In this document: piece after piece, positions 8,432 through 16,914 of the stretch | Layout of the letters: the number at the start of each line of letters is the position of its first letter | Position numbering within the stretch: position 1 is the first letter of the stretch | Assembly: GCA_029976075.1 (NCBI GenBank) | Contig: JARKNW010000057.1 | Location: 1-64,000, forward strand | Direction of reading: 5' to 3' | DNA from: Pleomorphomonas sp. | GTDB taxonomy: Bacteria; Pseudomonadota; Alphaproteobacteria; Rhizobiales; Pleomorphomonadaceae | DNA: 64,000 bases | The notes under the pieces: generated by a model | What the model saw: only the letters and a program-made list of their open reading frames with translations | The model's database searches: none | Told to the model about the DNA's origin: nothing | Made by a program: the position numbers and the translations under genes

Positions 8432-9220
8432 TCAGCGCAGCCCGTTCGAGATGGTGCCTGCCATGGAGTCCGCTGCCTGGATGACCTTGGAGTTCATTTC
8501 ATAGGCACGCTGGGCGGAGATCAGTTCGGTAATCTCGGAGACCGGATCGACATTGGACGCTTCGAGATACTTCTGACGGATCTTGCCGAAGCCGGGATCG
8601 GTCGGCACGCCGGCGACCGGTGTCCCCGAGGCGAGCGTCTCACGATAGAGGTTACCGCCGATGGGCTCGAGGCCGACATCGTTGGTGAAGTTGGCGAGCG
8701 AGAGTTGTCCGAGCGATTGCGGCGCCGGCTTTCCGGGAACCGTGGCAAAGATTTCGCCGGACTCGTTGACTGATAGGTCCGTGGCATCAGTCGGAACCAT
8801 GATCGCGGGCTGCACGGCGTAGCCATCCAGCGTGACCAGTTGGCCGTCGGCATTCTTGTTGAAGGCACCGGCGCGTGTGTAGAGCGTTTCGCCGTTTGGT
8901 CCGTCGACCTGGAACCAGCCGCGACCATCGATTGCCATGTCATAGGTGTTGCCGGTGAGTGTCAAACCGCCCTGCAGATGCAGGTTGCGGATCGCGGCGG
9001 CACGGACGCCGAGCCCCTGCCTCACGCCCTCTGGGATTACCGACTGGCCGCCCTGGTTGGGAACGCCTTGCATGCGCTGGGTCTGGTAGAGCAGGTCGGT
9101 GAACTCGGCCCGCGACCGCTTGAAGGCTGTCGTGTTGATGTTGGCGATGTTGTTGGCGATGACTTCGACGTTGAGCTGCTGGGCCGTCATGCCGGTGGCG
9201 GCAATGGAGAGCGCTTTCAT
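8432..9220 (-). CDS. flgG: Flagellar distal rod protein FlgG
   Basis: 262 residues, the exact family size. N-terminal [20 protein letters not shown] followed by [20 protein letters not shown] is the rod/hook signature, and the C terminus [20 protein letters not shown] is the matching helix. The middle [20 protein letters not shown] is typical of FlgG. FlgG builds the distal rod that crosses the P- and L-rings. It is 18 nt upstream of flgA and 10 nt downstream of fliE. Confidence 0.97.
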   Translation of the reverse strand: MKALSIAATGMTAQQLNVEVIANNIANINTTAFKRSRAEFTDLLYQTQRMQGVPNQGGQSVIPEGVRQGLGVRAAAIRNLHLQGGLTLTGNTYDMAIDGRGWFQVDGPNGETLYTRAGAFNKNADGQLVTLDGYAVQPAIMVPTDATDLSVNESGEIFATVPGKPAPQSLGQLSLANFTNDVGLEPIGGNLYRETLASGTPVAGVPTDPGFGKIRQKYLEASNVDPVSEITELISAQRAYEMNSKVIQAADSMAGTISNGLR

Positions 9221-9230
9221 GTCTGGCTCC

Positions 9231-9572
9231 TCAAATGGCCATACGGCCGATTTCCTGATAGGCGGATACGACCTTGTCGCGAACGGCGAGGGCGGTTTGC
9301 AGTGACTTCTCTGCCGACATCACGGCCTCGACGACCTGCTGCACGCTCATCTTGCCCTCCATGCCGGCAATCGAAGCCGCCTCGCCGGCTCTGAGATCGG
9401 AGATGGCCGAGCCGGAGACTTGGGCAAGCACGTCAGTGAAGTCGACAGGTGGAGCAACGGCCGAAGTCGCCGCCTCGATGGGGGCGGCGGCGCGAGCGAC
9501 CGGATTGCTCGCGGTTGGCGGCGACAGCCGATCAAGATTGAAGTCGAGCGAGGAAATGGGGTTCAGCATCAC
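9231..9572 (-). CDS. fliE: Flagellar hook-basal body complex protein FliE
   Basis: 113 residues. The N-terminal half is low in conservation and rich in Ala and Pro; the C-terminal half carries the FliE signature [20 protein letters not shown] and [15 protein letters not shown]. FliE links the MS-ring to the proximal rod and is an early export substrate. The start overlaps the flgC stop by 4 nt, fixing its place in flgB-flgC-fliE-flgG. Confidence 0.95.
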   Translation of the reverse strand: MMLNPISSLDFNLDRLSPPTASNPVARAAAPIEAATSAVAPPVDFTDVLAQVSGSAISDLRAGEAASIAGMEGKMSVQQVVEAVMSAEKSLQTALAVRDKVVSAYQEIGRMAI

Positions 9573-9985
9573 GAGTTCCTCAGAAGGTCGATGTTCATCG
9601 TCAGCATCGAGCGGGCCTGCGTGATCGCCTCGATGTTGGCCGAGTAGGACCGATTGGCCTGGCGAAGGTCGCTGAGCTCGATGAGGACGTTGACGTTGGG
9701 CATCTTGACGTTGCCATTGGCATCGGCTGCGGGATTGCCTGGATCATGCTGCACCGAAAAGGGGCTGCGATCGGCGCCGATATCCTTGACGATGACCGTC
9801 GGCGTTCCCATGGCGCGATCCATTTCCTCGGCAAAGGTCACCGTCTTCCGGCGGTAGGGATCGGCACCGGGAGTCCGCCCGGTCGACTGGGCGTTGGCGA
9901 GGTTCTCGGAGACGACGCGCATGCGCGTCGATTGCGCCTGCATGCCGGAGCCGGAGATCTTGAGGGCGGCAGTCAGCTGGTCCAT
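9569..9985 (-). CDS. flgC: Flagellar proximal rod protein FlgC
   Basis: 138 residues. It begins with the rod motif [20 protein letters not shown] and [20 protein letters not shown], then has [20 protein letters not shown], and ends in the C-terminal helix [16 protein letters not shown]. FlgC forms the proximal rod with FlgB and FlgF. It sits 5 nt after flgB and overlaps fliE. Confidence 0.97.
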   Translation of the reverse strand: MDQLTAALKISGSGMQAQSTRMRVVSENLANAQSTGRTPGADPYRRKTVTFAEEMDRAMGTPTVIVKDIGADRSPFSVQHDPGNPAADANGNVKMPNVNVLIELSDLRQANRSYSANIEAITQARSMLTMNIDLLRNS

Positions 9986-9990
9986 CTGGG

Positions 9991-10371
9991 TCAGCCCTTC
10001 ACGGCGGAGGTCAGCATGCGGCCAAAGGCGGCGACGATGCTGCGGTTGAGGGAGAAGCTGGTGTGAATGTCACCGGCCTTGATCATTTCCTGCTCAAGGC
10101 TGACCGAGTTGCCGGAATGGCTTATTTCCCAGGCCTTTTCGCGACGAACGTCCGTCGCGGCTGCATCGAGGCCTGACGGCGCCATGTGGCCCGGGTTGGT
10201 CGCTGCGAGCTCAAGCCGGGTCTGGGAGAGAACGTCGTTGAACGGCTCTACGTCGACGGCGGCATACTTGGGCGTGTCGGCGTTGGCGACGTTCTGCGCG
10301 ACGGCGGCCTGACGGACGGACAACCAATCGGCCTGCCGAGAGGCAAGAGAGAATAGATGGATGGGCTGCAA
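9991..10371 (-). CDS. flgB: Flagellar proximal rod protein FlgB
   Basis: 126 residues, with the FlgB motif [20 protein letters not shown] near the N terminus and a C-terminal helix ending in [20 protein letters not shown]. It is the first gene of the ten-gene rod/ring unit that ends at fliP, with a flagellar box 44-53 nt upstream of its ATG. Confidence 0.96.
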   Translation of the reverse strand: MQPIHLFSLASRQADWLSVRQAAVAQNVANADTPKYAAVDVEPFNDVLSQTRLELAATNPGHMAPSGLDAAATDVRREKAWEISHSGNSVSLEQEMIKAGDIHTSFSLNRSIVAAFGRMLTSAVKG

Positions 10372-10414
10372 GACGATCCCTCCGAGTTTTCGAGAGGGAT
10401 CATGAGGGGGAAAT

Positions 10415-10424
10415 CTTGCCCGAG
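10415..10424 (-). promoter_or_regulatory. Flagellar box upstream of flgB
   Basis: Minus-strand context CCAGCCTCGGGCAAGATTTC; one mismatch to the CTCGCGCAAG core, and it keeps the preceding AGC. It lies in the 81-bp gap between flgB and the end of the motA-flhB unit. Confidence 0.6.
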
Positions 10425-10452
10425 GCTGGTCTCCCGGCCTCAGTCGTGCCGA

Positions 10453-10884
10453 TCAGCCGATCGGAACGAGGCGGGCGTCGGTGATCGCGTCAACGAGGCG
10501 TCGCGTGTTTTCTTCCGGGTCTTCGGACGAGCCGGACACTGCGAAGTAGTGGATCTCGACGCCGGCATTGAGCGGACCGAGGATCAGGCTGAAAAAGACC
10601 GTCACGCCCTGGTTCTGGAACTCCATGTCGAGCGTCACGGTCGTAGGGCCGGACCAGTCCGTATCAACGGCAGCACGCCAGCCGTAACGAAGCGTGTCGG
10701 GCTTGAAATAGAGCTCGACCGAGGATGCAACGAGGTCGTCCAGGTTGCCGTGCTTTTCGAGCTGGATGTAGACGATCAGGTTGACGATATCGATCAGGCG
10801 CAGTTCGGCCGCGACGTCCTTGACGCCTTCGGCAATCGCCTTTTCCCGAGCAAGGGAACGATGGTCGTGTCGCGTTTCCGTCAT
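10453..10884 (-). CDS. Conserved-looking hypothetical protein at end of motA-flhB unit
   Basis: 143 residues that I do not recognise. No signal peptide or membrane helix is visible. The N-terminal third looks helical (AEGVKDVAAELRLIDIVNLI); the rest alternates hydrophobic and polar residues like a beta-rich fold (TVTLDMEFQNQGVTVFFSLI). The start overlaps the flhB stop by 4 nt (ATGA), so it is translationally coupled to an export-gate gene, and the codon pattern matches its neighbours. A role in flagellar assembly is likely only from this context. Confidence 0.7.
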   Translation of the reverse strand: MTETRHDHRSLAREKAIAEGVKDVAAELRLIDIVNLIVYIQLEKHGNLDDLVASSVELYFKPDTLRYGWRAAVDTDWSGPTTVTLDMEFQNQGVTVFFSLILGPLNAGVEIHYFAVSGSSEDPEENTRRLVDAITDARLVPIG

Positions 10885-11981
10885 GGGTGACCGTTGACGA
10901 TGGCGGGTAGATGACTGTCAGACGACCGGACCTGAAGCAGATAGATGATTTCTGCCACGGCTCGGTAGAACTCGACCGGGATCATCTGGTCGAGTTCGAC
11001 CTTACCGTACATCGCCCTGGTTAGCAATTTATCCTCGACCACGGGGATTCCGTTCTGCTCGGCGATCTCCCGGATCTTCAAGGCAACGAGATCCTGCCCC
11101 TTGGCGAGCACGACCGGCGCGCCGCCCTCTTCGTAGACATAGCGCAGGGCGATGGCGTAGTGGGTCGGGTTGGCCAGTACGAGTGTCGCCCGTGGCACGT
11201 TCGCCATCATGCGATGGCGGATGCGATCGCGCGCCAAGGAGCGCATGCGCGCTTTGACGAGCGGGTCACCCTCGGTATTCTTGAACTCGTCCTTCACCTC
11301 TTGCTTGGTCATGCGCAGGTTGCGCCGCCATTGCAGGCGCGCCCACACGAGGTCGGCAGCCACCAGGAGCACCGTGGCGATGCAGACGGCGGAGAGCAGG
11401 TGGATGGCGATGCCGACGGTGGAATCGACGAGTGTACCCGGGTCGGAGAACATGGCGTTCACCATCCGATGCTGTTCGGTTTTGAGGATGATGGAAACAA
11501 CAAGGGCAATGGCGCCAAACTTGAACAGCGCCTTGCCGAATTCAACGACGCTCTGCAGGCCAAAGACCCGCTTCCAGCCCTTGGCGATCGACAAACGGCT
11601 GAGTTCGGGCTTGATGCGATCGAACACCATCTGCGGCACGTTCTGGACGAACGATCCCGCCAGACCGGCGACCGTGAAAATGACGATGGCCGGCACCAGG
11701 AATCGACCCATCTCGAGGCCGATGGCATCAAGTAGCAGAACGGCATCCTGTCCTTGTTCAAGGCGGACGTCTCCGGGGTTATCCAAAAAGCCTCGAAGGG
11801 TTACCGCCAACCGGGCGGCGCCGCTGCCGAGCACCCACACCATGACGATCAGCATGGCGCCCAGCGAGAACAGGACAGGCAACTCGCGCGAGGTCGCGAT
11901 GTTGCCCTTCTCTATGGCGTCCTGGGTCTTTTTAGGGGTGGCTTCCTCGGTTTTGCTGTCTTGATCCGGCTCGTCGCTCAT
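10881..11981 (-). CDS. flhB: Flagellar export substrate-specificity protein FlhB
   Basis: 366 residues. N terminus DSKTEEATPKKTQDAIEKGN is the FlhB signature, then four membrane helices (about residues 30-215), then the cytoplasmic domain with the autocleavage motif NPTH inside LVLANPTHYAIALRYVYEEG. Cleavage at this site switches export from rod/hook to filament substrates. Located between fliG (8 nt upstream) and the coupled hypothetical gene. Confidence 0.97.
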   Translation of the reverse strand: MSDEPDQDSKTEEATPKKTQDAIEKGNIATSRELPVLFSLGAMLIVMVWVLGSGAARLAVTLRGFLDNPGDVRLEQGQDAVLLLDAIGLEMGRFLVPAIVIFTVAGLAGSFVQNVPQMVFDRIKPELSRLSIAKGWKRVFGLQSVVEFGKALFKFGAIALVVSIILKTEQHRMVNAMFSDPGTLVDSTVGIAIHLLSAVCIATVLLVAADLVWARLQWRRNLRMTKQEVKDEFKNTEGDPLVKARMRSLARDRIRHRMMANVPRATLVLANPTHYAIALRYVYEEGGAPVVLAKGQDLVALKIREIAEQNGIPVVEDKLLTRAMYGKVELDQMIPVEFYRAVAEIIYLLQVRSSDSHLPAIVNGHP

Positions 11982-11989
11982 GACGCACC

Positions 11990-13021
11990 TCAGCGCACGT
12001 AGGTGTCGTCATCCTGATCGGAGTTGAGCTCGATCTCGCCTCGGCCCGCCATGTCCAAGGCAAGGTCGGCAATCACCCGGCGCGCCTCGAGAACGTCGCG
12101 TTGCGGCGAAGGCTCGCTGGTGGCAAGTTCGTTTTCGACAATGCGACGGGCGCGGGTCGCCAATGACGACAAGATGGCATCGCGGAAATCGAGATCCGTG
12201 CCCTTGAGGGCGAGGACCACCCGCTCGGTCGGGATCTGATCGAAGATCGCCTGCCTGGCCCGTGGGGCAAGGTTGATAATGTCGTCGAAGGTGAAAAGCA
12301 ACCCCTTCAGCATCTCCGCCGATTCCGGTTTTACCTTCTTGATGCCCTCCAGGGCATCCTCCATGTCCTGCCGCTCCATCTTGTTCAGAATGTCGGCCAT
12401 GCGGGCATGCGTGTCGGCGCCCATGTTGCGCGAGAAGTTCAGCATGAAGTCCTCATGCAGCGTGCGCTCGGCAATCGCCACCGTGTCCTCGACAATCGGC
12501 TTGAGGTTCAGCATGCGGCGCATCAGTTCATGGCGCAGCGGCTGCGGCAGATGGCTCATGGTGCGGGCGGCAAAGGTTGGTCGCACCTTCGAGAGGATGA
12601 GCGCTGCGGTTTGCGGGTGTTCCTTCTGGAGATAGTTGGCGAAGATCGCCTCGGATACTGAGGATATCCGGTCCCAGATGGAGCGATTGGCATATCCGAG
12701 CACGTCCGACATGATGTCGGACACCTGATCGGGAGGCAGGATCCCGGTCAGCATTTTCTCGACGTCGCTCACGGTGCCCAGCAGGTTGCCACCTGTGAAG
12801 CGCGTCGCGAACTCCTCGACGATGTCGGAAATCTGCTTGGCCGACACGGCGCCGAGGTCGGCGATCGAGCGGGTGACCTGCTTGATTTCACCAGTATCGA
12901 AATGGGAGAGCAATCGGCCCGACAGAGGCTGGCCTAGGGCCAGCAGAAGGACCGCGGCCTTGTCGGGACCCTGGAGAGCGCGGTCGCTCTTGTTCTTTTT
13001 CGCCGAAGCCGTGGCTGCCAT
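11990..13021 (-). CDS. fliG: Flagellar motor switch protein FliG
   Basis: 343 residues with the three FliG domains: the N-terminal MS-ring-binding part with DKAAVLLLALGQPLSGRLLS, the middle armadillo domain with the EHPQ motif (LQKEHPQTAALILSKVRPTF), and the C-terminal domain carrying the charged torque helix (LKGTDLDFRDAILSSLATRA). FliG contacts MotA and transmits torque. It sits in motA-fliM-DUF6468-fliN-fliG-flhB. Confidence 0.97.
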   Translation of the reverse strand: MAATASAKKNKSDRALQGPDKAAVLLLALGQPLSGRLLSHFDTGEIKQVTRSIADLGAVSAKQISDIVEEFATRFTGGNLLGTVSDVEKMLTGILPPDQVSDIMSDVLGYANRSIWDRISSVSEAIFANYLQKEHPQTAALILSKVRPTFAARTMSHLPQPLRHELMRRMLNLKPIVEDTVAIAERTLHEDFMLNFSRNMGADTHARMADILNKMERQDMEDALEGIKKVKPESAEMLKGLLFTFDDIINLAPRARQAIFDQIPTERVVLALKGTDLDFRDAILSSLATRARRIVENELATSEPSPQRDVLEARRVIADLALDMAGRGEIELNSDQDDDTYVR

Positions 13022-13038
13022 GATCTCCCGTCCGCAAT

Positions 13039-13485
13039 TCAGGCGTTGGAGGCGTTGCCGCCGACGATCTCGGTGAGCGAGATGCCGAAACGCGAGGTGT
13101 CGTCCTCGACCACCACGACTTCGCCGCGGGCGACGGTGCGGCCATTGACGACGACGTCAACTGGCTCGCCGACGCGGTGATCGAGCGGGATGGCCGAACC
13201 GCGCCGCAGTTTCATCAGGTTGGCAACCGGCATGATCGCCGAACCGAGGACTACCTGGATCGTCACGGGAATACGCATCACCGCTTCGAGGTTGCGAACG
13301 GCGCCGAAGCTGTCTTCCAGGCTGGGGCCGCTTTCCTCATGAGGCTCTTCGTCTGCGTCGATGTTTGTCGTCGCTTCGACGGCGACCGCCTCGAGAACGT
13401 CGCCTGCCGGCGTTGGAGCTGGCGTTCCGTCCATCTCGGCCATGATTTCATCAATGTCGCGCTGGGTTTTTGAACTGCGGGCCAT
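13039..13485 (-). CDS. fliN: Flagellar motor switch protein FliN
   Basis: 148 residues. The C-terminal 80 residues are a SpoA domain: RIPVTIQVVLGSAIMPVANL, GSAIPLDHRVGEPVDVVVNG and ARGEVVVVEDDTSRFGISLT. The acidic, Ala/Pro-rich N-terminal extension (about residues 1-65) is common in FliN. FliN completes the C-ring with FliM and is the likely docking site for FliH. Confidence 0.95.
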   Translation of the reverse strand: MARSSKTQRDIDEIMAEMDGTPAPTPAGDVLEAVAVEATTNIDADEEPHEESGPSLEDSFGAVRNLEAVMRIPVTIQVVLGSAIMPVANLMKLRRGSAIPLDHRVGEPVDVVVNGRTVARGEVVVVEDDTSRFGISLTEIVGGNASNA

Positions 13486-13524
13486 GATCTTGTCCTTTAC
13501 CTGGAACTTGCGCGGGGGAGGCGG

Positions 13525-13839
13525 TTAGCGGCCGGCGGCGCGAACGCCGCTTCGGAGAGGTTCGGAAGTCGGGCTGCCTGCCTTCTCCAGCTCGTTGAGC
13601 ATGGTCCGAGCGCGCTCGATCTCGACGATCAGGTTTTGGAGAGTCGTCAGACCCTGCATGTTGATCTCGCGAATGGCATTGCCGACGGTCATGAGGGCAA
13701 CACCGGTCTCGTCGAGCGAGGTGGCGTAGTTCGCCTGGTTGGATTTCAGCTCCCGCAGTTCGCGGCGGAAGACAAGCAGGCCGGCAATGGTGCCGATCAA
13801 AGCGACCAGCAGGATGCTTTCAACGAGATAGGATGTCAT
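13525..13839 (-). CDS. Single-pass membrane protein of the flagellar switch operon (DUF6468-like)
   Basis: 104 residues from the ATG at 13839 (AGGAAT upstream). MTSYLVESILLVALIGTIAG and the following residues form an N-terminal membrane helix (about 5-24); after it comes a coiled-coil-like cytoplasmic region (FRRELRELKSNQANYATSLD and IVEIERARTMLNELEKAG). Proteins like this, grouped as DUF6468, occur beside fliM or fliN in alphaproteobacterial flagellar clusters; their role is unknown. The start lies 20 nt inside the end of fliM. A start at 13908 would add residues overlapping fliM further and has no support. Confidence 0.7.
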   Translation of the reverse strand: MTSYLVESILLVALIGTIAGLLVFRRELRELKSNQANYATSLDETGVALMTVGNAIREINMQGLTTLQNLIVEIERARTMLNELEKAGSPTSEPLRSGVRAAGR

Positions 13840-14752
13840 TGAGGAATTCCTGATCGGCATCGACGTGTTCGTCGATCTTGATGGTGTAGAGGCCGTTGCT
13901 TTGGCCAAGCTGGCACCAGAACAGAGGCTCGCCGCGGCAGGTCAGCTTGACGCGGCTGCGCGGTGTCGCCTGCAGCTCGATGACCTGTCCGACCTCGAAG
14001 TTGGAAACGTCCAGGAGATCGATCAGGCGCTCTTCCAGAATGGCGTCGACGCGCATTTCGGTGCGCTGCACCTCGCTCTGGATCTGGCGCGCCCAACGCG
14101 GATCGCGTGGGGCCGCTTCGCCGGCCATGGTGTTGGCCAGCGTTTCGCGAACGGGATTGAGAGCTGACTGGGGCAGGATGACGAACATCTCGCCGCCGCG
14201 ATTGAGCGCCTGCAATAGGAACTTGGCGACCAGCGCCTGGCTGTTGCGTCGGCCGATGATGGCAAAGTCCATGCGCGTTTCGATGCGCTCGAACTTGAAG
14301 ACGGTTTCATGCTGGGCGCCGAAGGCCAACGGCAACACCTTGGCCATGCGTTCGAAAATCGCTTGGGCGATGTTGACTTCGATGTTGGAGAAGGGTCGCT
14401 CGACATCGATTGGCGGCTCGCTACCATCGGCTCCGAACAGCACCTCCACCATGGAGAAGATGAAGTCGCGGTCGAAACCGACGAGAATGCGCGAGTCCCA
14501 GGCCGGTACATGGAAGACGCCAGCGATGGCGTTGGCCTCGTACTCGTCCAGCACGTCGTCAATGCGCGACGGTGCGATGTTGGAGAGCGAAAAGTAAGCT
14601 GGCGAGGCCGACATCTGGCGGAGGCTGTCGGCACAGTGCGTCGCCAGCCTGTCGAAGGCGACGTGAAGCATGGGGATGCGATCGACGGAAATGCCGCTTG
14701 CATCGAGAAGCTTGTCGGAAACGGGACGGGTGGCGGTATGCAGGCTGGCCAT
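13820..14752 (-). CDS. fliM: Flagellar motor switch protein FliM (rhizobial type)
   Basis: 310 residues. The central CheC-like domain (AWDSRILVGFDRDFIFSMVE, VLFGADGSEPPIDVERPFSN, PLAFGAQHETVFKFERIETR) and a C-terminal SpoA domain (VRVDAILEERL-type region, then LTCRGEPLFWCQLGQSNGLY) identify FliM. The canonical N-terminal CheY-binding motif (EIDALL) is absent: the protein begins MASLHTATRPVSDKLLDASG. Its stop overlaps the DUF6468-like gene and its start touches the motA stop. Confidence 0.94.
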   Translation of the reverse strand: MASLHTATRPVSDKLLDASGISVDRIPMLHVAFDRLATHCADSLRQMSASPAYFSLSNIAPSRIDDVLDEYEANAIAGVFHVPAWDSRILVGFDRDFIFSMVEVLFGADGSEPPIDVERPFSNIEVNIAQAIFERMAKVLPLAFGAQHETVFKFERIETRMDFAIIGRRNSQALVAKFLLQALNRGGEMFVILPQSALNPVRETLANTMAGEAAPRDPRWARQIQSEVQRTEMRVDAILEERLIDLLDVSNFEVGQVIELQATPRSRVKLTCRGEPLFWCQLGQSNGLYTIKIDEHVDADQEFLNDILSR

Positions 14753-15654
14753 CAGGCGGCACTCCGCTGGGCGGTCTCGGTGGTTTTGGCTGCGGCAGGT
14801 ACCGGCGAGGAGATGACTTCATCCTCGACGTCGTCGATGGTCGGCCGCTGATAGGCGGGGATGGTCTTGCGACCGTATTCGAGGGCGATCTGCGGCACGG
14901 CGCCGTTCATCGATGCGATCAGCGTCTGCTTGATCAAAATGTATGGAGCGAGCTGGCGTTCCCGCGTCGCCTTGATCTTGCCGGCGATCGGCGCCACGAC
15001 GCCGTAGGACAGGAAGATGCCACCGAAGGTGCCGACCAGAGCGGCTCCGATCAATGCGCCAAGGATTTGCGGTGACTGGTCGATCGCGCCCATCGCCTTG
15101 ATGACGCCGAGCACGGCGGCGACGATGCCGAGCGCCGGCAGCGCCTCGGCGATCGCCCCCAGAGCGAGATAGGGCATGAGCCGCTCGTGGGCGATCGTCT
15201 GGATTTCTTCGTCCATCAGTTGCTCGACTTCGTGCGGCCGTGCGTTGCCGACGATGATCAGGCGGAAGTAGTCGCAGATGAACGCACGCATTTCCGCATC
15301 CTTGGCGACATAGGGAACTTTTTGGAAAATCTCGGAATTCTCGGGATCTTCGATGTGCTTCTCCACATCGCTGCGGCCCTTGGAGCGCAGCTCGCGCATC
15401 AGGGCGTAAAGCACTTCCAACACGCCGAGATAGTGCTGCCTCTTCGGTACGTTGCCCAGCACCGCTTCAAGAACGCCGCGACCTGTGTCGCGCACGGTGC
15501 GCATGGTGTTGCCGACAATGAAGATGCCGAGGGCGGTGCCTCCGATGATCACAAACTCCCAGGGCTGCCACAGCACGGTGAGGTGTCCGCCGAGTGCCGC
15601 GTAGCCGCCGAGCAAGGAGCCGATCGCGATGATGAAGCCGATCAAACTACCCAA
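14752..15654 (-). CDS. motA: Flagellar motor stator protein MotA
   Basis: 300 residues with four membrane helices: residues 2-22 (GSLIGFIIAIGSLLGGYAAL), 30-50, about 160-180 (LPALGIVAAVLGVIKAMGAI) and about 190-215. The cytoplasmic loop carries the charged region that contacts FliG. MotA and MotB form the proton channel. motA is the first gene of the switch unit, whereas motB is in the fliF unit. A flagellar box lies 50-59 nt upstream. Confidence 0.97.
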   Translation of the reverse strand: MGSLIGFIIAIGSLLGGYAALGGHLTVLWQPWEFVIIGGTALGIFIVGNTMRTVRDTGRGVLEAVLGNVPKRQHYLGVLEVLYALMRELRSKGRSDVEKHIEDPENSEIFQKVPYVAKDAEMRAFICDYFRLIIVGNARPHEVEQLMDEEIQTIAHERLMPYLALGAIAEALPALGIVAAVLGVIKAMGAIDQSPQILGALIGAALVGTFGGIFLSYGVVAPIAGKIKATRERQLAPYILIKQTLIASMNGAVPQIALEYGRKTIPAYQRPTIDDVEDEVISSPVPAAAKTTETAQRSAA

Positions 15655-15703
15655 GGCCCTGCTCCTTCTCGTGGTTGCCTGCCGTCGGGTCTAGGTGGCG
15701 AGG

Positions 15704-15713
15704 CTTGTGCGAG
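15704..15713 (-). promoter_or_regulatory. Flagellar box upstream of motA
   Basis: Minus-strand context CCAAGCCTCGCACAAGCCTC. The element AAGCCTCGC occurs twice in a row, overlapping, so this copy may be a double site. It ends 50 nt before the motA ATG in the divergent motA / DUF1217 intergenic region. Confidence 0.6.
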
Positions 15714-15735
15714 GCTTGGGGCATGTCTCGCCAGC

Positions 15736-15745
15736 CACGAGCAAG
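15736..15745 (+). promoter_or_regulatory. Flagellar box upstream of the DUF1217-flgF-fliI unit
   Basis: Plus-strand context CCAGCCACGAGCAAGGTTCG; a weaker match (two core mismatches) but it keeps AGCC, GCAAG and the T after two bases, and lies 42-51 nt before the DUF1217 ATG, the same spacing as at flgB, motA and flgE. Confidence 0.45.
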
Positions 15746-15786
15746 GTTCGACCGGCAATCATTGAGACAAGACAAGGAGAAAGGTC

Positions 15787-16911
15787 ATGCTTTCGACGCC
15801 GCTCAGCTATCAGATGATCACGCGCGATATGGCGACGACGCTGAAACGCACGGCGGCTCAGCCGGACGTCAAGCGGGCGACCGAGTATTACAAAGAGAAC
15901 ATCGGCAAGGTGACCAGTGTCGACGATTTTCTCGGCGATCAGAAGCTCTACGCCTACGCGATGAAGGCCTACGGTCTTGAAGATATGACCTATGCCAAGG
16001 CGTTCATGCGCAAAGTACTGGACAGCGATCTCAGCGATGCGGCGAGTTTTGCCAACAAGCTCGTCGACAAACGTTATCAGGATTTTGCCAAGGCATTCTC
16101 GTTTCTGAAGCCTTCGGCGCAGAGCAAGGATGCGCTGAGCGATATCGAGAAGAAATACGCGGAAAAGGCCACCGAAGACGGCGACTCGAAGTCGTTCATC
16201 AAGCTCGGTACGCTGGCCTACGAAAAGTCGTTGTCGAAGGTGAAGACCGTCGATGACTTTCTTGCCGACGATACGCTGGTCGCCTATGCCACCAGAGCGT
16301 TTGGCGTCGATCCGCCCGGTACGCCGGCCAACGAGAAGATCTTCCTCAAGCGCATTCTGACCTCCGACCCCGCCGACTCCAAGAGCTTTGCCGCCCAACA
16401 GACCAAGGCGGCCTGGAAGGATTTTGCCGCCGCGTTCAACTTCTCGAAAAACGGCAACGTTCGGGTCCAGACGAGCAGTCAGGCGACGAGCACGGTATCG
16501 AGTTATCTTCGCCAAACGGTAGAGGGCCAGGCAGGCAAGCAGAACGAGGGAGTGCGCCTCGCGCTCTACTTCGAACGCAAGGCGCCGACCATTACCTCTG
16601 CCTATAGCATTCTCGCCGACCCTGCATTGTTGAAGGTGGTGCAGACGACGCTCGGCTTGTCCTCGCAAAGTGGCAACGCCGATATCGACGTTCAGGCCAA
16701 CTACATCAAAAGCAAGTTGGACATCAAAAGTCTCTCCGACCCCGACAAACTCAAGAAACTGCTCACCCGCTTTACCGCCATGTGGGAGGCTGCGAACCCC
16801 AGCAGCACGGAGACAACATCCGTTGCCACTCTGATCACCGGGCGAAGCAGTGGAGTGATGAGCGCCAACACACTGATGAGCCTGCAAGGGCTGAAGCTTG
16901 GAGGCCGTTGA
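15787..16911 (+). CDS. DUF1217-family flagellar protein
   Basis: 374 residues with internal repeats: TSVDDFLGDQKLYAYAMKAY (about residues 41-60), KTVDDFLADDTLVAYATRAF (about 152-171) and a more diverged third copy near residues 255-290 (ITSAYSILADPALLKVVQTT). Each repeat is followed by a segment ending in DFAKAFSF-like residues. This is the DUF1217 architecture, found in rhizobial flagellar clusters next to flgF; the role is unknown and a secreted structural or hook-associated protein is possible. No signal peptide or membrane helix is seen. A good RBS (AAGGAGAAAGGTC) precedes the ATG, and flgF starts 3 nt after the stop. Confidence 0.85.
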   Translation: MLSTPLSYQMITRDMATTLKRTAAQPDVKRATEYYKENIGKVTSVDDFLGDQKLYAYAMKAYGLEDMTYAKAFMRKVLDSDLSDAASFANKLVDKRYQDFAKAFSFLKPSAQSKDALSDIEKKYAEKATEDGDSKSFIKLGTLAYEKSLSKVKTVDDFLADDTLVAYATRAFGVDPPGTPANEKIFLKRILTSDPADSKSFAAQQTKAAWKDFAAAFNFSKNGNVRVQTSSQATSTVSSYLRQTVEGQAGKQNEGVRLALYFERKAPTITSAYSILADPALLKVVQTTLGLSSQSGNADIDVQANYIKSKLDIKSLSDPDKLKKLLTRFTAMWEAANPSSTETTSVATLITGRSSGVMSANTLMSLQGLKLGGR

Positions 16912-16914
16912 ACC

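Noticed and set aside
15691..16887. 398-residue minus-strand frame opposite DUF1217
   Set aside because: Antisense shadow of a gene with clear repeats and RBS; no RBS or family pattern on the minus strand.
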